The notes below the pieces were generated by a model. The model saw nothing but the letters and a program-made list of their open reading frames with translations. It did no database searches and was not told the origin of the DNA. From contig NZ_FNET01000004.1 in assembly GCF_900100275.1 (NCBI RefSeq), positions 186,001 to 250,000 on the forward strand: 64,000 nucleotides of DNA. The letters are read 5' to 3'. The first letter of the stretch is position 1, and every line of letters starts with the position of its first letter. Below are positions 49,907 through 58,909 of the stretch, piece after piece. The DNA comes from Lentzea albidocapillata subsp. violacea (GTDB lineage: Bacteria > Actinomycetota > Actinomycetes > Mycobacteriales > Pseudonocardiaceae). The position numbers were made by a program, and so were the translations under genes.

Positions 49907-52351
49907 GTGCAGTTGCCGTGGAGAGCCGCGCCCAGAGCGGCGCTGTCGAGTCCGCTCACGTTGGTCGTGAGCATCGCGACGACGTTGTTGCTGGGCTTCG
50001 TGGTGGCCGCGGCCGCCCTGCACTCCTCCGCCGCGGGCAGTGCCGCTCTCGCCTACCAGCAGAGCCGGATGTGCCCGCATTCCGTGCACCCGTCGCTGGA
50101 CGGGGACGGGCTCCCGCTGTCCACGGCCGTCTCCCTGGCGGCGCGCAGTGACCTGGGCGGGGCCTACTCGCGGATCGGCCGGCCCGACTTCAACGGCATC
50201 GCGACGTACGGCCGGTTCGGGTATCGGCCGGACGCGTTGTCGCACCTGACCGTGGTGCAGGGCGGTGGCACCGGGTTGTGGGTGCCGCAGACGATCGCGA
50301 CGGCCGCGCAGGTGCAGATCGGCGACCGGCTGACCGGGTCCTCCCTGGTGGTGAGCGCGATCTACGCCGACCTCGCGCAGCCCGTGGACGGCTGGTGGTG
50401 CTCCGAGGCGAAGACCGTGGTGCCGAACCCGCTGGCCGGGGACGGTGCCAGCACGTCGGTGATCTGGGTGGCTTCCGCTAACGACCTCTCCGCACTGCCG
50501 CCGGAGTTCGAGTCGAACGCCACGGTGTCGTTGCGCTTCCCGGCCGAGGCGCCGGCCACGCTCGCCGAGGCGGAGGCGTTGCGGGACAACGGCAACGCGC
50601 GGATGGCGGCGCTCGGACTGCCGCTGACCCGGACCGACCTGCTGTCCGGTGCCGTCGTGGCGGCACGGACCTCGGAACGCAACGTCTCCTCCGCGCTGCT
50701 GCCGTTGGTGCTCATCAGCGTGCTCGTCGGGCTCGCCGGCGTGGGCACCGTGACCGTGCAGTGGGCGCAGCGGCGCCATTCCGAGCTGCGGTTGCTGTGG
50801 GTGCGCGGGGCGAGTCCGTTGGCGCTGGGTTTCCGCGGCGTGCTGGAGCTGGGGCTGCCGCTGGTCCTGGGCGGTGCGCTCGGGCTGGTGGCCGCCCGGC
50901 TGCTGCTGCCGCTGTACGCGCCGGGTGTGGTGCTGGCTCCCGGAACGCTCTGGGTGGCGCTGGGGTTCGTGCTGGCCGTGGTGGTGCTGAGCCTCGCCGT
51001 GACGGTGCTGGTGGCGTCCTGGCGCGCGCACCGGACGTTCCAGCGACAGGCCCATTCGCGGCGGCTCGCGCTGGTGCCGTGGGAACTGGTCGTCGCGGGG
51101 CTGGCCGTGCTCGCGTGGGTCCGCCTGTCCCAGAACGGACTGGGCACGTCGTTGAAGCCCGGTTCACTGCCCCGCGTCGACGTGGCCGCGCTGGCGTTCC
51201 CGCTGCTCGTGGTGCTGGCGGCGGCGTTGCTGGCGACCCGGCTGCTGCGCTGGTCGCTGGAGTGGTCGCACCACGTGCAGTGGTGGCAGGTGCCGGCCGC
51301 GCAGCTCGCGTTGCGCCGCCTGGCCGCGGCCGTCGGACCGGTGACCGGCGTGCTGCTCGTGGGCGTGCTGGCGGTCGGCACCATAGCCGTCGGCAGCGCG
51401 GTGGCGGGGGCGCAGCAGTCGGCGCTGGACTCCAAGTCCGGTGTGTTCGTCGGAGCCAACAGCACGGTCCAGGTGTCACAGGACATCGCGCTCGGCCGGG
51501 TCGCGCTGCCCTCTTCGTTGCGGGGCAACACGACTCTCGTCGGGGTGAGCACGGGCGCGCTGATCGTGGACCCCGCGACGTTCACCGACGCCGCCGTGCT
51601 GAACGACGCGACCGAGGTGCGCTCGCTGCTCTCGGGCCTGAAGCGCACCGGCGAGGTCGCGCCCGCCCTGCGCATCGGCCGCTCGGCGAACCAGGAGATC
51701 CAGATCGCCGGACTGCCGCTGCTCAAACCCGTGGCGGCGCTGCCGTCGTTCCCGAAGCTCGGCACCCGCGGATACGTCGTCGCCCGCGACTCGGTGCCCG
51801 CCGCCGAGCAGGTCGGCTCGTGGCACCTGTGGTCAACGCTTCCGTTGTCCGCCTTGACTTCCGCGCTGCAGGCCGACGGCATCCACTACACGAACGTCGC
51901 CGACCGCGCCCGTGTGCTCGACGGCCTGCCGTTCCTGACCGTCGAGTGGACCTTCGGCTTCGTGGCGGCGATCGGCGTCGTCCTGGCCGTGGTGGCCGCC
52001 GTGGCGCTGCTGCTGGCCATCGAGGTCCGCCGCCGCCAGAACGCCGTCTCCGGCGCCCTGTCGACCCGCATGGGCATGCGCCCGTCGGTGCTGTGGTCGA
52101 GCCATCTCCTGGAAGTGGGCGCGCTGGCGTTGCTGGCCATGGGGATCGGCGTGGTGGCGTCGTTCGTGAGCGCCGGGGCGGCCGTACCGCGCCTGGACCC
52201 CGCGCCCTGGCTCAACCCGGCGCCGATGCTGCCGGACCTGCTGCCGTTGCTGGGTTCGATCCTGACGTGCGGCGCCCTGGTGGTCGTCGTGGCGGCCTGG
52301 CTTGCGTTGCGCGGTGTGCGAACCGCGCGGATGGGAGAACTGCTCAGGTGA
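49907..52351 (+). CDS. FtsX-like ABC permease (MacB/LolCE type)
   Basis: 814 residues from GTG 49907. TM1 is about 17-38, a large extracytoplasmic part follows (about 40-260), then a three-helix FtsX block (about 263-370), an additional hydrophobic central pair (about 385-450), a second extracytoplasmic part and a last FtsX block (about 675-805). The duplication of FtsX domains in one chain means a single permease could form the whole membrane part. Followed by two ATPases with GTGA and ATGA overlaps. Such systems extrude peptides, lipids or lipoproteins, or act as mechanotransmitters; the substrate is unknown. Confidence 0.88.
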   Translation: MQLPWRAAPRAALSSPLTLVVSIATTLLLGFVVAAAALHSSAAGSAALAYQQSRMCPHSVHPSLDGDGLPLSTAVSLAARSDLGGAYSRIGRPDFNGIATYGRFGYRPDALSHLTVVQGGGTGLWVPQTIATAAQVQIGDRLTGSSLVVSAIYADLAQPVDGWWCSEAKTVVPNPLAGDGASTSVIWVASANDLSALPPEFESNATVSLRFPAEAPATLAEAEALRDNGNARMAALGLPLTRTDLLSGAVVAARTSERNVSSALLPLVLISVLVGLAGVGTVTVQWAQRRHSELRLLWVRGASPLALGFRGVLELGLPLVLGGALGLVAARLLLPLYAPGVVLAPGTLWVALGFVLAVVVLSLAVTVLVASWRAHRTFQRQAHSRRLALVPWELVVAGLAVLAWVRLSQNGLGTSLKPGSLPRVDVAALAFPLLVVLAAALLATRLLRWSLEWSHHVQWWQVPAAQLALRRLAAAVGPVTGVLLVGVLAVGTIAVGSAVAGAQQSALDSKSGVFVGANSTVQVSQDIALGRVALPSSLRGNTTLVGVSTGALIVDPATFTDAAVLNDATEVRSLLSGLKRTGEVAPALRIGRSANQEIQIAGLPLLKPVAALPSFPKLGTRGYVVARDSVPAAEQVGSWHLWSTLPLSALTSALQADGIHYTNVADRARVLDGLPFLTVEWTFGFVAAIGVVLAVVAAVALLLAIEVRRRQNAVSGALSTRMGMRPSVLWSSHLLEVGALALLAMGIGVVASFVSAGAAVPRLDPAPWLNPAPMLPDLLPLLGSILTCGALVVVVAAWLALRGVRTARMGELLR

Positions 52352-52947
52352 TCCGCGCTTGTGGCGTAGGGGTGTCCTACGGTTCCGTGCACGCCGTCGC
52401 GGACGTGTCGCTGTCGATCGCGCCCGGCCTCACCGTCCTGTCCGGTCCGTCCGGCTCGGGCAAGTCGAGCCTGCTGCGCGTCCTCTCGCTGGTCGAACGC
52501 CCTTCGCTGGGTGAGGTGTACGTCCACGACGTGCCGACCTCGTCGTTGTCGTGGTCGGAGCTGCGTGTGTTGCGGCGCAAGGAGATCGCGGTCGTCTTCC
52601 AGAACCCGGCCGACAACCTGATCTCGCACCTGACCGTGGGCGAGAACCTGCGCGCGGCCGGTGCCACTGACCTCTCCCTGCTGGACCGGCTCGGGCTGGG
52701 CGGGTCCGCGACCTGGCGGATCGGCGCTCTTTCCGGTGGCCAGCAACAACGTCTGGCGTTCGCCTGCGCGCTCGCCCGCGGCGCTTCCGTCGTGGTGGCC
52801 GACGAACCGACCTCGCAGCTCGACACGCGGTCGGCCGATCTCGTGCTGGAGACGCTCGGTTCGCTGCCGGTGCCGGCCGTGGTGGCGTCGCACGACCCGC
52901 GGCTGGTGGCGCTGGCGGACCTGTGCGTCCCACTGGCCGCGTCATGA
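52348..52947 (+). CDS. ABC transporter ATPase, LolD/MacB type
   Basis: 199 residues from GTG 52348. Walker A GPSGSGKSS, Q-loop VVFQNPADNL, signature LSGGQQQRLAFACALARG, Walker B VVVADEP, H-loop VASHDPR. It is shorter than usual LolD (about 225) because insertions before the Q-loop are missing. It is coupled to the permease and to a second ATPase, which suggests a heterodimer. Confidence 0.93.
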   Translation: MIRACGVGVSYGSVHAVADVSLSIAPGLTVLSGPSGSGKSSLLRVLSLVERPSLGEVYVHDVPTSSLSWSELRVLRRKEIAVVFQNPADNLISHLTVGENLRAAGATDLSLLDRLGLGGSATWRIGALSGGQQQRLAFACALARGASVVVADEPTSQLDTRSADLVLETLGSLPVPAVVASHDPRLVALADLCVPLAAS

Positions 52948-53540
52948 TCCGGGCGGCCGGGGTGCACCGGGCCTTCGGCGGCGTGTCCGTGCTGCGCGGG
53001 GTGGACCTCGCGGTCTCCTCCGGCGAGCTGGTGACCCTGAGCGGGCCGTCCGGGTCGGGGAAGACCGCGCTGCTGTCCCTGTTGTGCGGGTTCGACTTCC
53101 CGGACAGCGGATCGGTGCTGCCCGGCCTCGCCTCGTGGTCCGCGTGCGCCGTTCTGCCGCAGTCGCTCGGGCTGGCCTCGGAGCTGACGCTGGAGGAGAA
53201 CGTCGCCCTGCCGTTGCGGCTGGCGGGGCGGGACGTGGCCGGCGTCCGTGAGTTGCTGGCGGAGCTGGGAATCGCCGGACTGGGCGCCCGGTATCCGGGG
53301 CAGGTCTCGTTCGGGCAGCAGCAGCGGGCGGCGCTGGCACGGGCCGTGGTGACGGGGCCTTCGGCGTTGCTGGCCGACGAGCCCACCGCGCACCTGGACG
53401 CCACCAGTGCCGAGGCCGCGGTCGGGCTGCTGCGGCGGGTCGCGGACGAGGGGGCCGCGGTGCTGATCGCCACTCATCACGACGCCGTGCACGCCGTCGC
53501 CGACCGGGTGCTGGTGCTGGCCGACGGCCAGGTTCGCTGA
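52944..53540 (+). CDS. ABC transporter ATPase with degenerate signature motif
   Basis: 198 residues. Walker A GPSGSGKTA, Walker B LLADEPTAHLDATSAEA and H-loop IATHHD are intact. The signature region reads VSFGQQQRAALARAVV instead of LSGGQ-x-QR, and the Q-loop is VLPQSLGLASELTLEENVA. An altered signature next to a canonical partner is typical of asymmetric ABC dimers with one active and one weak site. ATG 52944 overlaps the previous stop as ATGA. Confidence 0.9.
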   Translation: MIRAAGVHRAFGGVSVLRGVDLAVSSGELVTLSGPSGSGKTALLSLLCGFDFPDSGSVLPGLASWSACAVLPQSLGLASELTLEENVALPLRLAGRDVAGVRELLAELGIAGLGARYPGQVSFGQQQRAALARAVVTGPSALLADEPTAHLDATSAEAAVGLLRRVADEGAAVLIATHHDAVHAVADRVLVLADGQVR

Positions 53541-53551
53541 CGCCGGCCGGT

Positions 53552-53579
53552 GCTGCGGCGGGTTCTCCCCCGCCGCAGC
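53552..53579. terminator. Bidirectional hairpin terminator
   Basis: GCTGCGGCGGG (53552-53562), 6-nt loop, CCCGCCGCAGC (53569-53579): an 11-bp perfect stem between the convergent ATPase and Lrp genes. Confidence 0.82.
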
Positions 53580-53591
53580 GAGCAGCCTCCG

Positions 53592-54038
53592 TCAGACCGC
53601 GGGCGGCCTGTCCTCGTACGGCGTCGAGAGCACGACCGTCGTCCTCGTCGACACGTTCGCCGACTCCCGGATCTTCTGCAGCAGCTCCTCCAGCGCGACC
53701 GGCGAGCCGACGCGGACGCGCAGGACGTAGGAGGCGTCACCCGCCACCGAGTAGCAGGCCTCGATCTCCTGGAGGTGTTCGAGGCGCTTCGGGTAGTCGT
53801 CCGGCTCGGCCGGGTTGATCGGGAACAGCGAGATGAACGCCGACATCGGCAGGCCGATCTCGGCGCCGTCCAGGCGGGCCGCGTAGCCCTTCACGATGCC
53901 GCGCTGTTCGAGGCGCTTCACGCGCTGGTGCACGGCCGAGACGGACAGGCCCACGCGTTCGGCCAGGTCGGTGAAGCTGCACCGGCCGTCCGAGGCGAGT
54001 TCCTTCAGTATCGCTCTGTCGATCTGCTCGAGGGTCAA
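53592..54038 (-). CDS. Lrp/AsnC family transcriptional regulator
   Basis: 148 residues from TTG 54038, overlapping the peptidase stop as TTGA. HTH about 3-55 (LEQIDRAILKELASDGRCSF, LSVSAVHQRVKRLEQRGIV), then the RAM ligand domain about 65-140 (GLPMSAFISLFPINP, CYSVAGDASYVLRVRVGS). It probably senses an amino acid and tunes the coupled dipeptidase or related genes. Confidence 0.93.
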   Translation of the reverse strand: MTLEQIDRAILKELASDGRCSFTDLAERVGLSVSAVHQRVKRLEQRGIVKGYAARLDGAEIGLPMSAFISLFPINPAEPDDYPKRLEHLQEIEACYSVAGDASYVLRVRVGSPVALEELLQKIRESANVSTRTTVVLSTPYEDRPPAV

Positions 54039-55156
54039 AGCACCACCAGGTCGTGAGGTCGGTTGTTGAAGGACTCGACGCCGTCCGGGGTGGCGACCAC
54101 GATGTCCTCGATGCGGGCGCCCCAGCGGCCGGGCAGGTAGATGCCGGGCTCCACGCTGAACGCCATGCCTGCTTCGAGCGGCAGCGAGTTGCCGCTCACG
54201 ATGTAGGGCTCCTCGTGCACGTCCAGGCCGATGCCGTGGCCGGTGCGGTGGACGAAGAACTCGCCGAAGCCCGCGTCCGCGATGACGCCGCGGGCGGCGG
54301 CGTCCACCTCTTCGCAGGTCACGCCGGGCTTCACGGCGTCGACTGCGGCCTGCTGCGCGGCCTGCAGGACGGCGTAGGTGTCCCGGACGTCGTCGTAAGA
54401 GGGCTCGCCCATCACGTACGTCCGGGTCGAGTCGGAGTTGTAGCCCTCGGCGACCGGGCCGCCGATGTCGATGACGACGACGTCGCCCGCCTGGACCACG
54501 CGGTCGGAGTCACGGTGGTGCGGGGACGCGCCGTTCGGGCCGGAGCCGACGATCACGAACTCAGCGACGGTGTGGCCCTCCTCGACGATCGCCAGCGCGA
54601 TGTCGTGCGCGACCTCGCGTTCGGTGCGGCCCACCCGCAGGAACTCGCCCATGCGCGCGTGCACGCGGTCGATCGCGGCACCCGCCTTGCGCAGGGCGTC
54701 GATCTCGGCGGCGTCCTTGCGCATGCGCAGTTCGCGGATGATCGGGCCGGCCAGCGACTGCGTGCCGCCGATCGCCTGGCCGAGCTTGATGGTGTGCAGG
54801 GCCGGCATCATGTCCGCCACGGCCGTCCGCGAGCCCTTGAGCGCGGCCTTGACCAGCGCGTACGGGTCCTCGCCGTCGACCCACGTGACGACCTCGACCC
54901 CGAGTTCGCCGGTCGGGATGGCCGCGTAGCCCGGCTGCTCCAGCTTCGGCACGACCAGCGTCGGCGTGCCGCCCACGGGCAGCGCGAGGCAGGTGAGGCG
55001 CTCGAAGGAGTCGCCACCGGCACCGATCAGGTACCGCAGGTCCGAGCCGGGCGAGATGAGGAGGGCGTCGACGCCCGCCTGCTCGGCGGCGGCGCAAGCG
55101 CGGTCGAGCCGCGCACGCAGCGCGGACACGTCGATGGGCCCGGTGATCGTTGCCAT
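54035..55156 (-). CDS. M24 metallopeptidase, Xaa-Pro dipeptidase type
   Basis: 373 residues. The creatinase-like N-terminal domain is about 15-150. The pita-bread domain has the five metal ligands: Asp in VVVIDIGG, Asp in YNSDSTRTYV, His in TGHGIGLDVHE, Glu in SVEPGIYLP and Glu in GARIEDIV. It cleaves Xaa-Pro bonds with two metals. It heads an operon with the Lrp regulator. A proline-linked peptidase in the same window as hydroxyproline catabolism is suggestive but the operons are separate. Confidence 0.93.
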   Translation of the reverse strand: MATITGPIDVSALRARLDRACAAAEQAGVDALLISPGSDLRYLIGAGGDSFERLTCLALPVGGTPTLVVPKLEQPGYAAIPTGELGVEVVTWVDGEDPYALVKAALKGSRTAVADMMPALHTIKLGQAIGGTQSLAGPIIRELRMRKDAAEIDALRKAGAAIDRVHARMGEFLRVGRTEREVAHDIALAIVEEGHTVAEFVIVGSGPNGASPHHRDSDRVVQAGDVVVIDIGGPVAEGYNSDSTRTYVMGEPSYDDVRDTYAVLQAAQQAAVDAVKPGVTCEEVDAAARGVIADAGFGEFFVHRTGHGIGLDVHEEPYIVSGNSLPLEAGMAFSVEPGIYLPGRWGARIEDIVVATPDGVESFNNRPHDLVVL

Positions 55157-55184
55157 GGCCGAAAGCCTAGTAGCTTGTCCCTCC

Positions 55185-56129
55185 GTGAGCTCTCCCCTGG
55201 TGCTGCTGGACTCCGCGAGCCTCTACTTCCGGGCGTACTACGCGCTGCCGGACTCGATGACCGCGCCCGACGGCACGCCCGTCAACGCCGTGCGCGGGTT
55301 CGTCGACACGATCGCCCGCGTCATCACCGAACGCGGCGCCGCCCGCCTGGTCGCCTGCCTCGACGCCGACTGGCGCCCCGAGTTCCGGGTGAAGGCACTG
55401 CCGACCTACAAGGCGCACCGGGTCGCCGAGGACGCCACCGACGGCTCGGAGGAGGTCCCGGACACGCTGACGCCGCAGATCCCGATCATCCTCGACGTAC
55501 TCGACGCCGCCGGCATCTGCACCGCCGAGGCGGCCGGCCACGAGGCCGACGACGTGATCGGCGCACTCGCCCACCACGAGACGAGGTCGCGCGTCGAGGT
55601 CGTCACCGGCGACCGCGACATGTTCCAGGTCGTGCGCTTCGAGCCGACGCCCGTGCACGTCGTCTACGTCGGCCGCGGCTGGAGCAAAGCGGAGGTCCTC
55701 GGCCCCGAGGAGCTGGCCGCCAAGTACTCGCTGCCGGTCGAGAACGCGGGCTCGGCGTACGCCGACATGTCCGTGCTGCGCGGCGACCCGTCCGACGGCC
55801 TGCCGGGCGTCGCGGGCATCGGCGAGAAGACGGCGGCGAAGCTCATCACTGAGTTCGGCTCACTGGACGCCGTGCTCAAGGCCGTCACGGACCCGATGGA
55901 CCGCAAGCTCACCACCAAGGCCCGCAACGCGCTCATCGCGGCCGAGGACTACCTGGCGGTGGCGCCCGTGGTCGTCCGGACCGCGCTGGACGCCCCGGTC
56001 GTGCTGGACCGCGCCGACGAGGTGCCGCGCGTGCCCGCCGACCCCGAGCGGCTGCGTGAGCTCACGCAGCGCTGGGGTCTGGGCAGCTCGGTGCCGCGCC
56101 TGGTGAACGCGATGGAGCGTCGTTCTTAG
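55185..56129 (+). CDS. 5'-3' exonuclease (PolI N-terminal/FEN-like)
   Basis: 314 residues from GTG 55185. Motifs of the PIN-like 5' nuclease: LLDSASLYFRAYYALP, CLDADWRPEFRVKALPTYKAHR, the acidic EADDVIGALA and VVTGDRDMFQVV, and the helix-hairpin-helix GDPSDGLPGVAGIGEKTAAKLI. It stands alone, without polymerase domains, as in mycobacterial flap endonuclease-like proteins, and acts in Okazaki-fragment or repair flap removal. It is divergent from the M24 peptidase (28-bp gap). Confidence 0.93.
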   Translation: MSSPLVLLDSASLYFRAYYALPDSMTAPDGTPVNAVRGFVDTIARVITERGAARLVACLDADWRPEFRVKALPTYKAHRVAEDATDGSEEVPDTLTPQIPIILDVLDAAGICTAEAAGHEADDVIGALAHHETRSRVEVVTGDRDMFQVVRFEPTPVHVVYVGRGWSKAEVLGPEELAAKYSLPVENAGSAYADMSVLRGDPSDGLPGVAGIGEKTAAKLITEFGSLDAVLKAVTDPMDRKLTTKARNALIAAEDYLAVAPVVVRTALDAPVVLDRADEVPRVPADPERLRELTQRWGLGSSVPRLVNAMERRS

Positions 56130-56145
56130 AAGAACGTCGTCATCG

Positions 56146-56802
56146 TCACCTGCGGCAGCGATCCTGCGGCGAGGAAACCGCCACAAGATCGCACCGCGCG
56201 ATCCTGCGGAGCTCTGTCGCCAGCTGCGGGAATTGACCGTAGTCAGCTTGGCTCTCCAGTGTCTGCCCACCGATGTCACGAGGGTCCAGTTCCGGGAGCG
56301 CGGCGTCGATCTGTTCGAGGTGGGCCCGAGCGACTTCGCTTCCGTACACCCGAAGTCCTTCCCTGGCGTCCCGGTACTTCGTGAATGAAGCACTGAACGC
56401 TTCCGGTGCCAACGGCGTCCGACACGAACCGAGCACCTCTGGTGGGTTCGCGGCGAAAGACTCCGCTACTGCACGATCCACGCAGCCGTACGTGGCGAAC
56501 ACAGCTCGGAAGTACTCGTCAGAAGCCTTGATGTACCCGAAATAAGCCTCGCGACGCTTCTCTCTGTCCTCTCGCGCCGAGTCCGCCTGGAAGAGTCGGT
56601 CCTGCTGCTGGAAGAGAGCTGCGGTCGTTCGTTCCGTGGCCACCAAGGTCAGCACCGAGCCGACCACACCTGACACCAGCGCAACAGCTACCTGAATCAT
56701 AACGCTTCGCAGTTTTCCAGCTTCGCTCGGAGCTTCGGCTCGCTTGCGTCGCTGACCGCGCTCGCGAAGGTCCGTTCGTCGATCGCCGCCCCGGTGGATC
56801 AC
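56146..56802 (-). CDS. Membrane-anchored hypothetical protein
   Basis: 218 residues from GTG 56802, with GAGGGGAG about 7 nt upstream. A basic N-terminus (about 1-32) precedes one TM helix (about 34-55: VMIQVAVALVSGVVGSVLTLVAT), then a coiled-coil-like segment (LFQQQDRLFQADSAREDREKRREA) and a helical domain with two or three Cys. No family is recognised. The third-position GC is visibly lower than in its neighbours, suggesting recent acquisition. It lies between the exonuclease (convergent) and eis. Confidence 0.75.
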   Translation of the reverse strand: MIHRGGDRRTDLRERGQRRKRAEAPSEAGKLRSVMIQVAVALVSGVVGSVLTLVATERTTAALFQQQDRLFQADSAREDREKRREAYFGYIKASDEYFRAVFATYGCVDRAVAESFAANPPEVLGSCRTPLAPEAFSASFTKYRDAREGLRVYGSEVARAHLEQIDAALPELDPRDIGGQTLESQADYGQFPQLATELRRIARCDLVAVSSPQDRCRR

Positions 56803-56830
56803 GTGCCTGCTCCCCTCACAATCATCCCGG

Positions 56831-58000
56831 CTAGAAGAACGTCGAGCAGAGCGGGGCGACGGAGTCGGCGAACAACGCGTCGGCCTCGCCGAACCGCGAG
56901 CCCTCGATCCGCTTGGCGGCCGCGAGGTCGGAGAACCTCGTGTCCCCGAGGTAGACGGCCCCGAGCAGGTCGGCCGGGATGGTGATGTCGGGCTGCGCCT
57001 CGACGCGTTCGGCACCGTCGGGCGACACGCGGTAGCAGCCGTCGTTGGCGGGCAGCAGCTTGTCGCGCACCTCGACGACGACGGAGTCGGCGCTGCCGTA
57101 GGTGCGGGCGGCAAGCATCCGTGGCACGTCCACGAGCCGTAGCCAGATCTGGTCGTAGACGTCCTTCGTGTACACGACGCGCGGGTCCTCGAAGAGCCAG
57201 TGGAGCGGGTCGTCGAGGGCGGCGTCGACGGTGATCTCGTCGATCAGGTCCAGCCGCGTCAGGTAGATCCAGAGGTCGCGCCACGCGTCGGCGTTGGCCC
57301 ACGCGAAGTCCTCGACCTCCATGTAGTGCTTGAAGTCCTTGTCCTCGGACACCTTGTAGCAGACATAGCCGTCGTCGCCGTCCGGTCCACTGTGGACGAT
57401 CATGACGCGGTTCTCCGCCTCGGTCTTGCGGTCCAGCGCCCTGGCCCACCAGCCCGGCCAGCGCGAGATCTGTCCCGGCCGGTCCAGCCCGAACTCGGCG
57501 TGCAACTCTGGCAGCAGCTTGTCCGAGGTGTCGGGGTCGACCATCCGCACCCGTCCGGTCGGCGAGCCGGGGATCACGGCCTTGCGCGCGTCGATCCGCA
57601 GGAACCGCACGCGGCCGGCCAGTCCATAGCCGAAACGGCCGTAGATGCGCCCTTCGGACGCTCGGAGCGTCGCGACGGGTTCCGGGAGCGTCGAGAGTTG
57701 TTCGCGCATCAGGGCGCTCAGCACGCCACGGCGCGTGTAGTCCGCACGCACACCCACGCGCGACACGGCCGCGTGCGGTACGACGCCGCCGCCGGGCACC
57801 ACCATGGTGCCGCCGAACGACTGGGTCGTGCCGACCATCTCGTCGCCCTCGAACGCGGCGAGCACCCGGCCGGGCTCGTAGGACGGCAGCACCACCGACC
57901 ACTGTTCGTCGGTGGGCGGGCCCCAGTGCATCGCGCGGCGGAAAAGCGTGCTGTGGGCTCGGTACTGCGCTTCGTCGGTGAGAACGCGGATCTCCGTCAC
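56831..58000 (-). CDS. eis: Eis-type GNAT N-acetyltransferase
   Basis: 389 residues from GTG 58000, close to Eis proteins (about 400). The N-terminal GNAT domain has HAAVSRVGVRADYTRRGVLSALM (acetyl-CoA loop), the middle GNAT-like domain and a C-terminal SCP2-like sterol-carrier domain. The GRFGYGLA tyrosine and the C-terminal carboxylate after TFF are the catalytic pair known for Eis. It acetylates amines, including aminoglycosides at several positions. Specificity here is untested. Confidence 0.9.
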   Translation of the reverse strand: MTEIRVLTDEAQYRAHSTLFRRAMHWGPPTDEQWSVVLPSYEPGRVLAAFEGDEMVGTTQSFGGTMVVPGGGVVPHAAVSRVGVRADYTRRGVLSALMREQLSTLPEPVATLRASEGRIYGRFGYGLAGRVRFLRIDARKAVIPGSPTGRVRMVDPDTSDKLLPELHAEFGLDRPGQISRWPGWWARALDRKTEAENRVMIVHSGPDGDDGYVCYKVSEDKDFKHYMEVEDFAWANADAWRDLWIYLTRLDLIDEITVDAALDDPLHWLFEDPRVVYTKDVYDQIWLRLVDVPRMLAARTYGSADSVVVEVRDKLLPANDGCYRVSPDGAERVEAQPDITIPADLLGAVYLGDTRFSDLAAAKRIEGSRFGEADALFADSVAPLCSTFF

Positions 58001-58054
58001 GCCGCGATCGTCGCTCAGCCCGACGGCGAACGCACCTCAGTTTCCGGCGAGACG

Positions 58055-58092
58055 CGGAAGGCGCCCCGCAGGAACCCTGGGGACGCCTTCCG
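58055..58092. terminator. Hairpin terminator of the DUF4333 gene
   Basis: CGGAAGGCG (58055-58063) pairs with CGCCTTCCG (58084-58092), extended by CCCC/GGGG with a single bulged A, 12 bp past the minus-strand stop at 58105 and upstream of eis. Confidence 0.78.
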
Positions 58093-58104
58093 GGAAGGAA
58101 GGGC

Positions 58105-58815
58105 TCAGCCGGTGGGCTGGCCGACCTCGTACTCGCCGTCCTCGGTCTTGACGACGATCTTGACCTTCTTGTCCTTGCCGCCGACCTGCACCTTGCACTC
58201 GAACGAGGTGTTGGGCTTGACCTCGTTCTCACCGGTGCACGTCGCCGCGCCGACGTCCGAGATCTTGTACTCGTCCTTCAGGATCTGGACGACGCCCTTC
58301 TGGACCTCGGTGTTGTTGAAGATCTTCTTCTTGAAGAAGGCCGGCGACACGAAGCCGGTGAACAGCACGCCGCCCACGAGCAGGACCACGACGACAGCGG
58401 CCACCCAGATCGCGGCGCTGGACTTCTTCTTCGGCGGCATCGGCGGGCCGTAACCCGGCTGCTGGCCGTACGGGTTGGGCTGCTGCTGGCCAGGCATGCC
58501 GTACTGCTGCGTCTGCTGGCCGTACGGGTCCTGGGCGGGAGTGCCGTACGGGTTCGACTGCGGCTGCTGACCGGGCACGCCGTACTGCTGCGTCTGCTGC
58601 TGCTGCGACGGGTCGAAACCCGGATACGGCTGCTGCTGGCCCGGCTGGGGCTGCGGCGGGCCGTAGGGGTTCTGCTGCCCCGGGTTCTGGGCCGGGAAGC
58701 CGCCAGACGGCGTGCCGGGAGGGAAACCGCCTCCATAGGGCTGCTGCGGCTGTTGCGGCTGGCCCCAGGGCTGCTGCGGATCGTTCCCTCCGGACGGTCC
58801 GTACGGGCTGCTCAT
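58105..58815 (-). CDS. DUF4333 membrane protein with Gln/Pro/Gly-rich N-terminus
   Basis: 236 residues. Residues about 1-125 are low-complexity cytosolic sequence of repeated Q-Q-P-Y-G and NPYG units. One TM helix (about 134-158: AAIWVAAVVVVLLVGGVLFTGF) follows a KKK cluster. The extracytoplasmic DUF4333 domain (about 165-236) contains ATCTGENEVKPNTSFECKV, with two Cys likely forming a disulfide. This layout is frequent in mycobacteria and Pseudonocardiales and is thought to be envelope-related; the function is unknown. Confidence 0.88.
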   Translation of the reverse strand: MSSPYGPSGGNDPQQPWGQPQQPQQPYGGGFPPGTPSGGFPAQNPGQQNPYGPPQPQPGQQQPYPGFDPSQQQQTQQYGVPGQQPQSNPYGTPAQDPYGQQTQQYGMPGQQQPNPYGQQPGYGPPMPPKKKSSAAIWVAAVVVVLLVGGVLFTGFVSPAFFKKKIFNNTEVQKGVVQILKDEYKISDVGAATCTGENEVKPNTSFECKVQVGGKDKKVKIVVKTEDGEYEVGQPTG

Positions 58816-58909
58816 CAGTCGACCTCCGTGTGTACGACGTTGCGGCGAAATCCAATCACACCGTTGACGTCAGTCTTTACTCCGACTCGCAAAACCTTCG
58901 TCAGGACTG

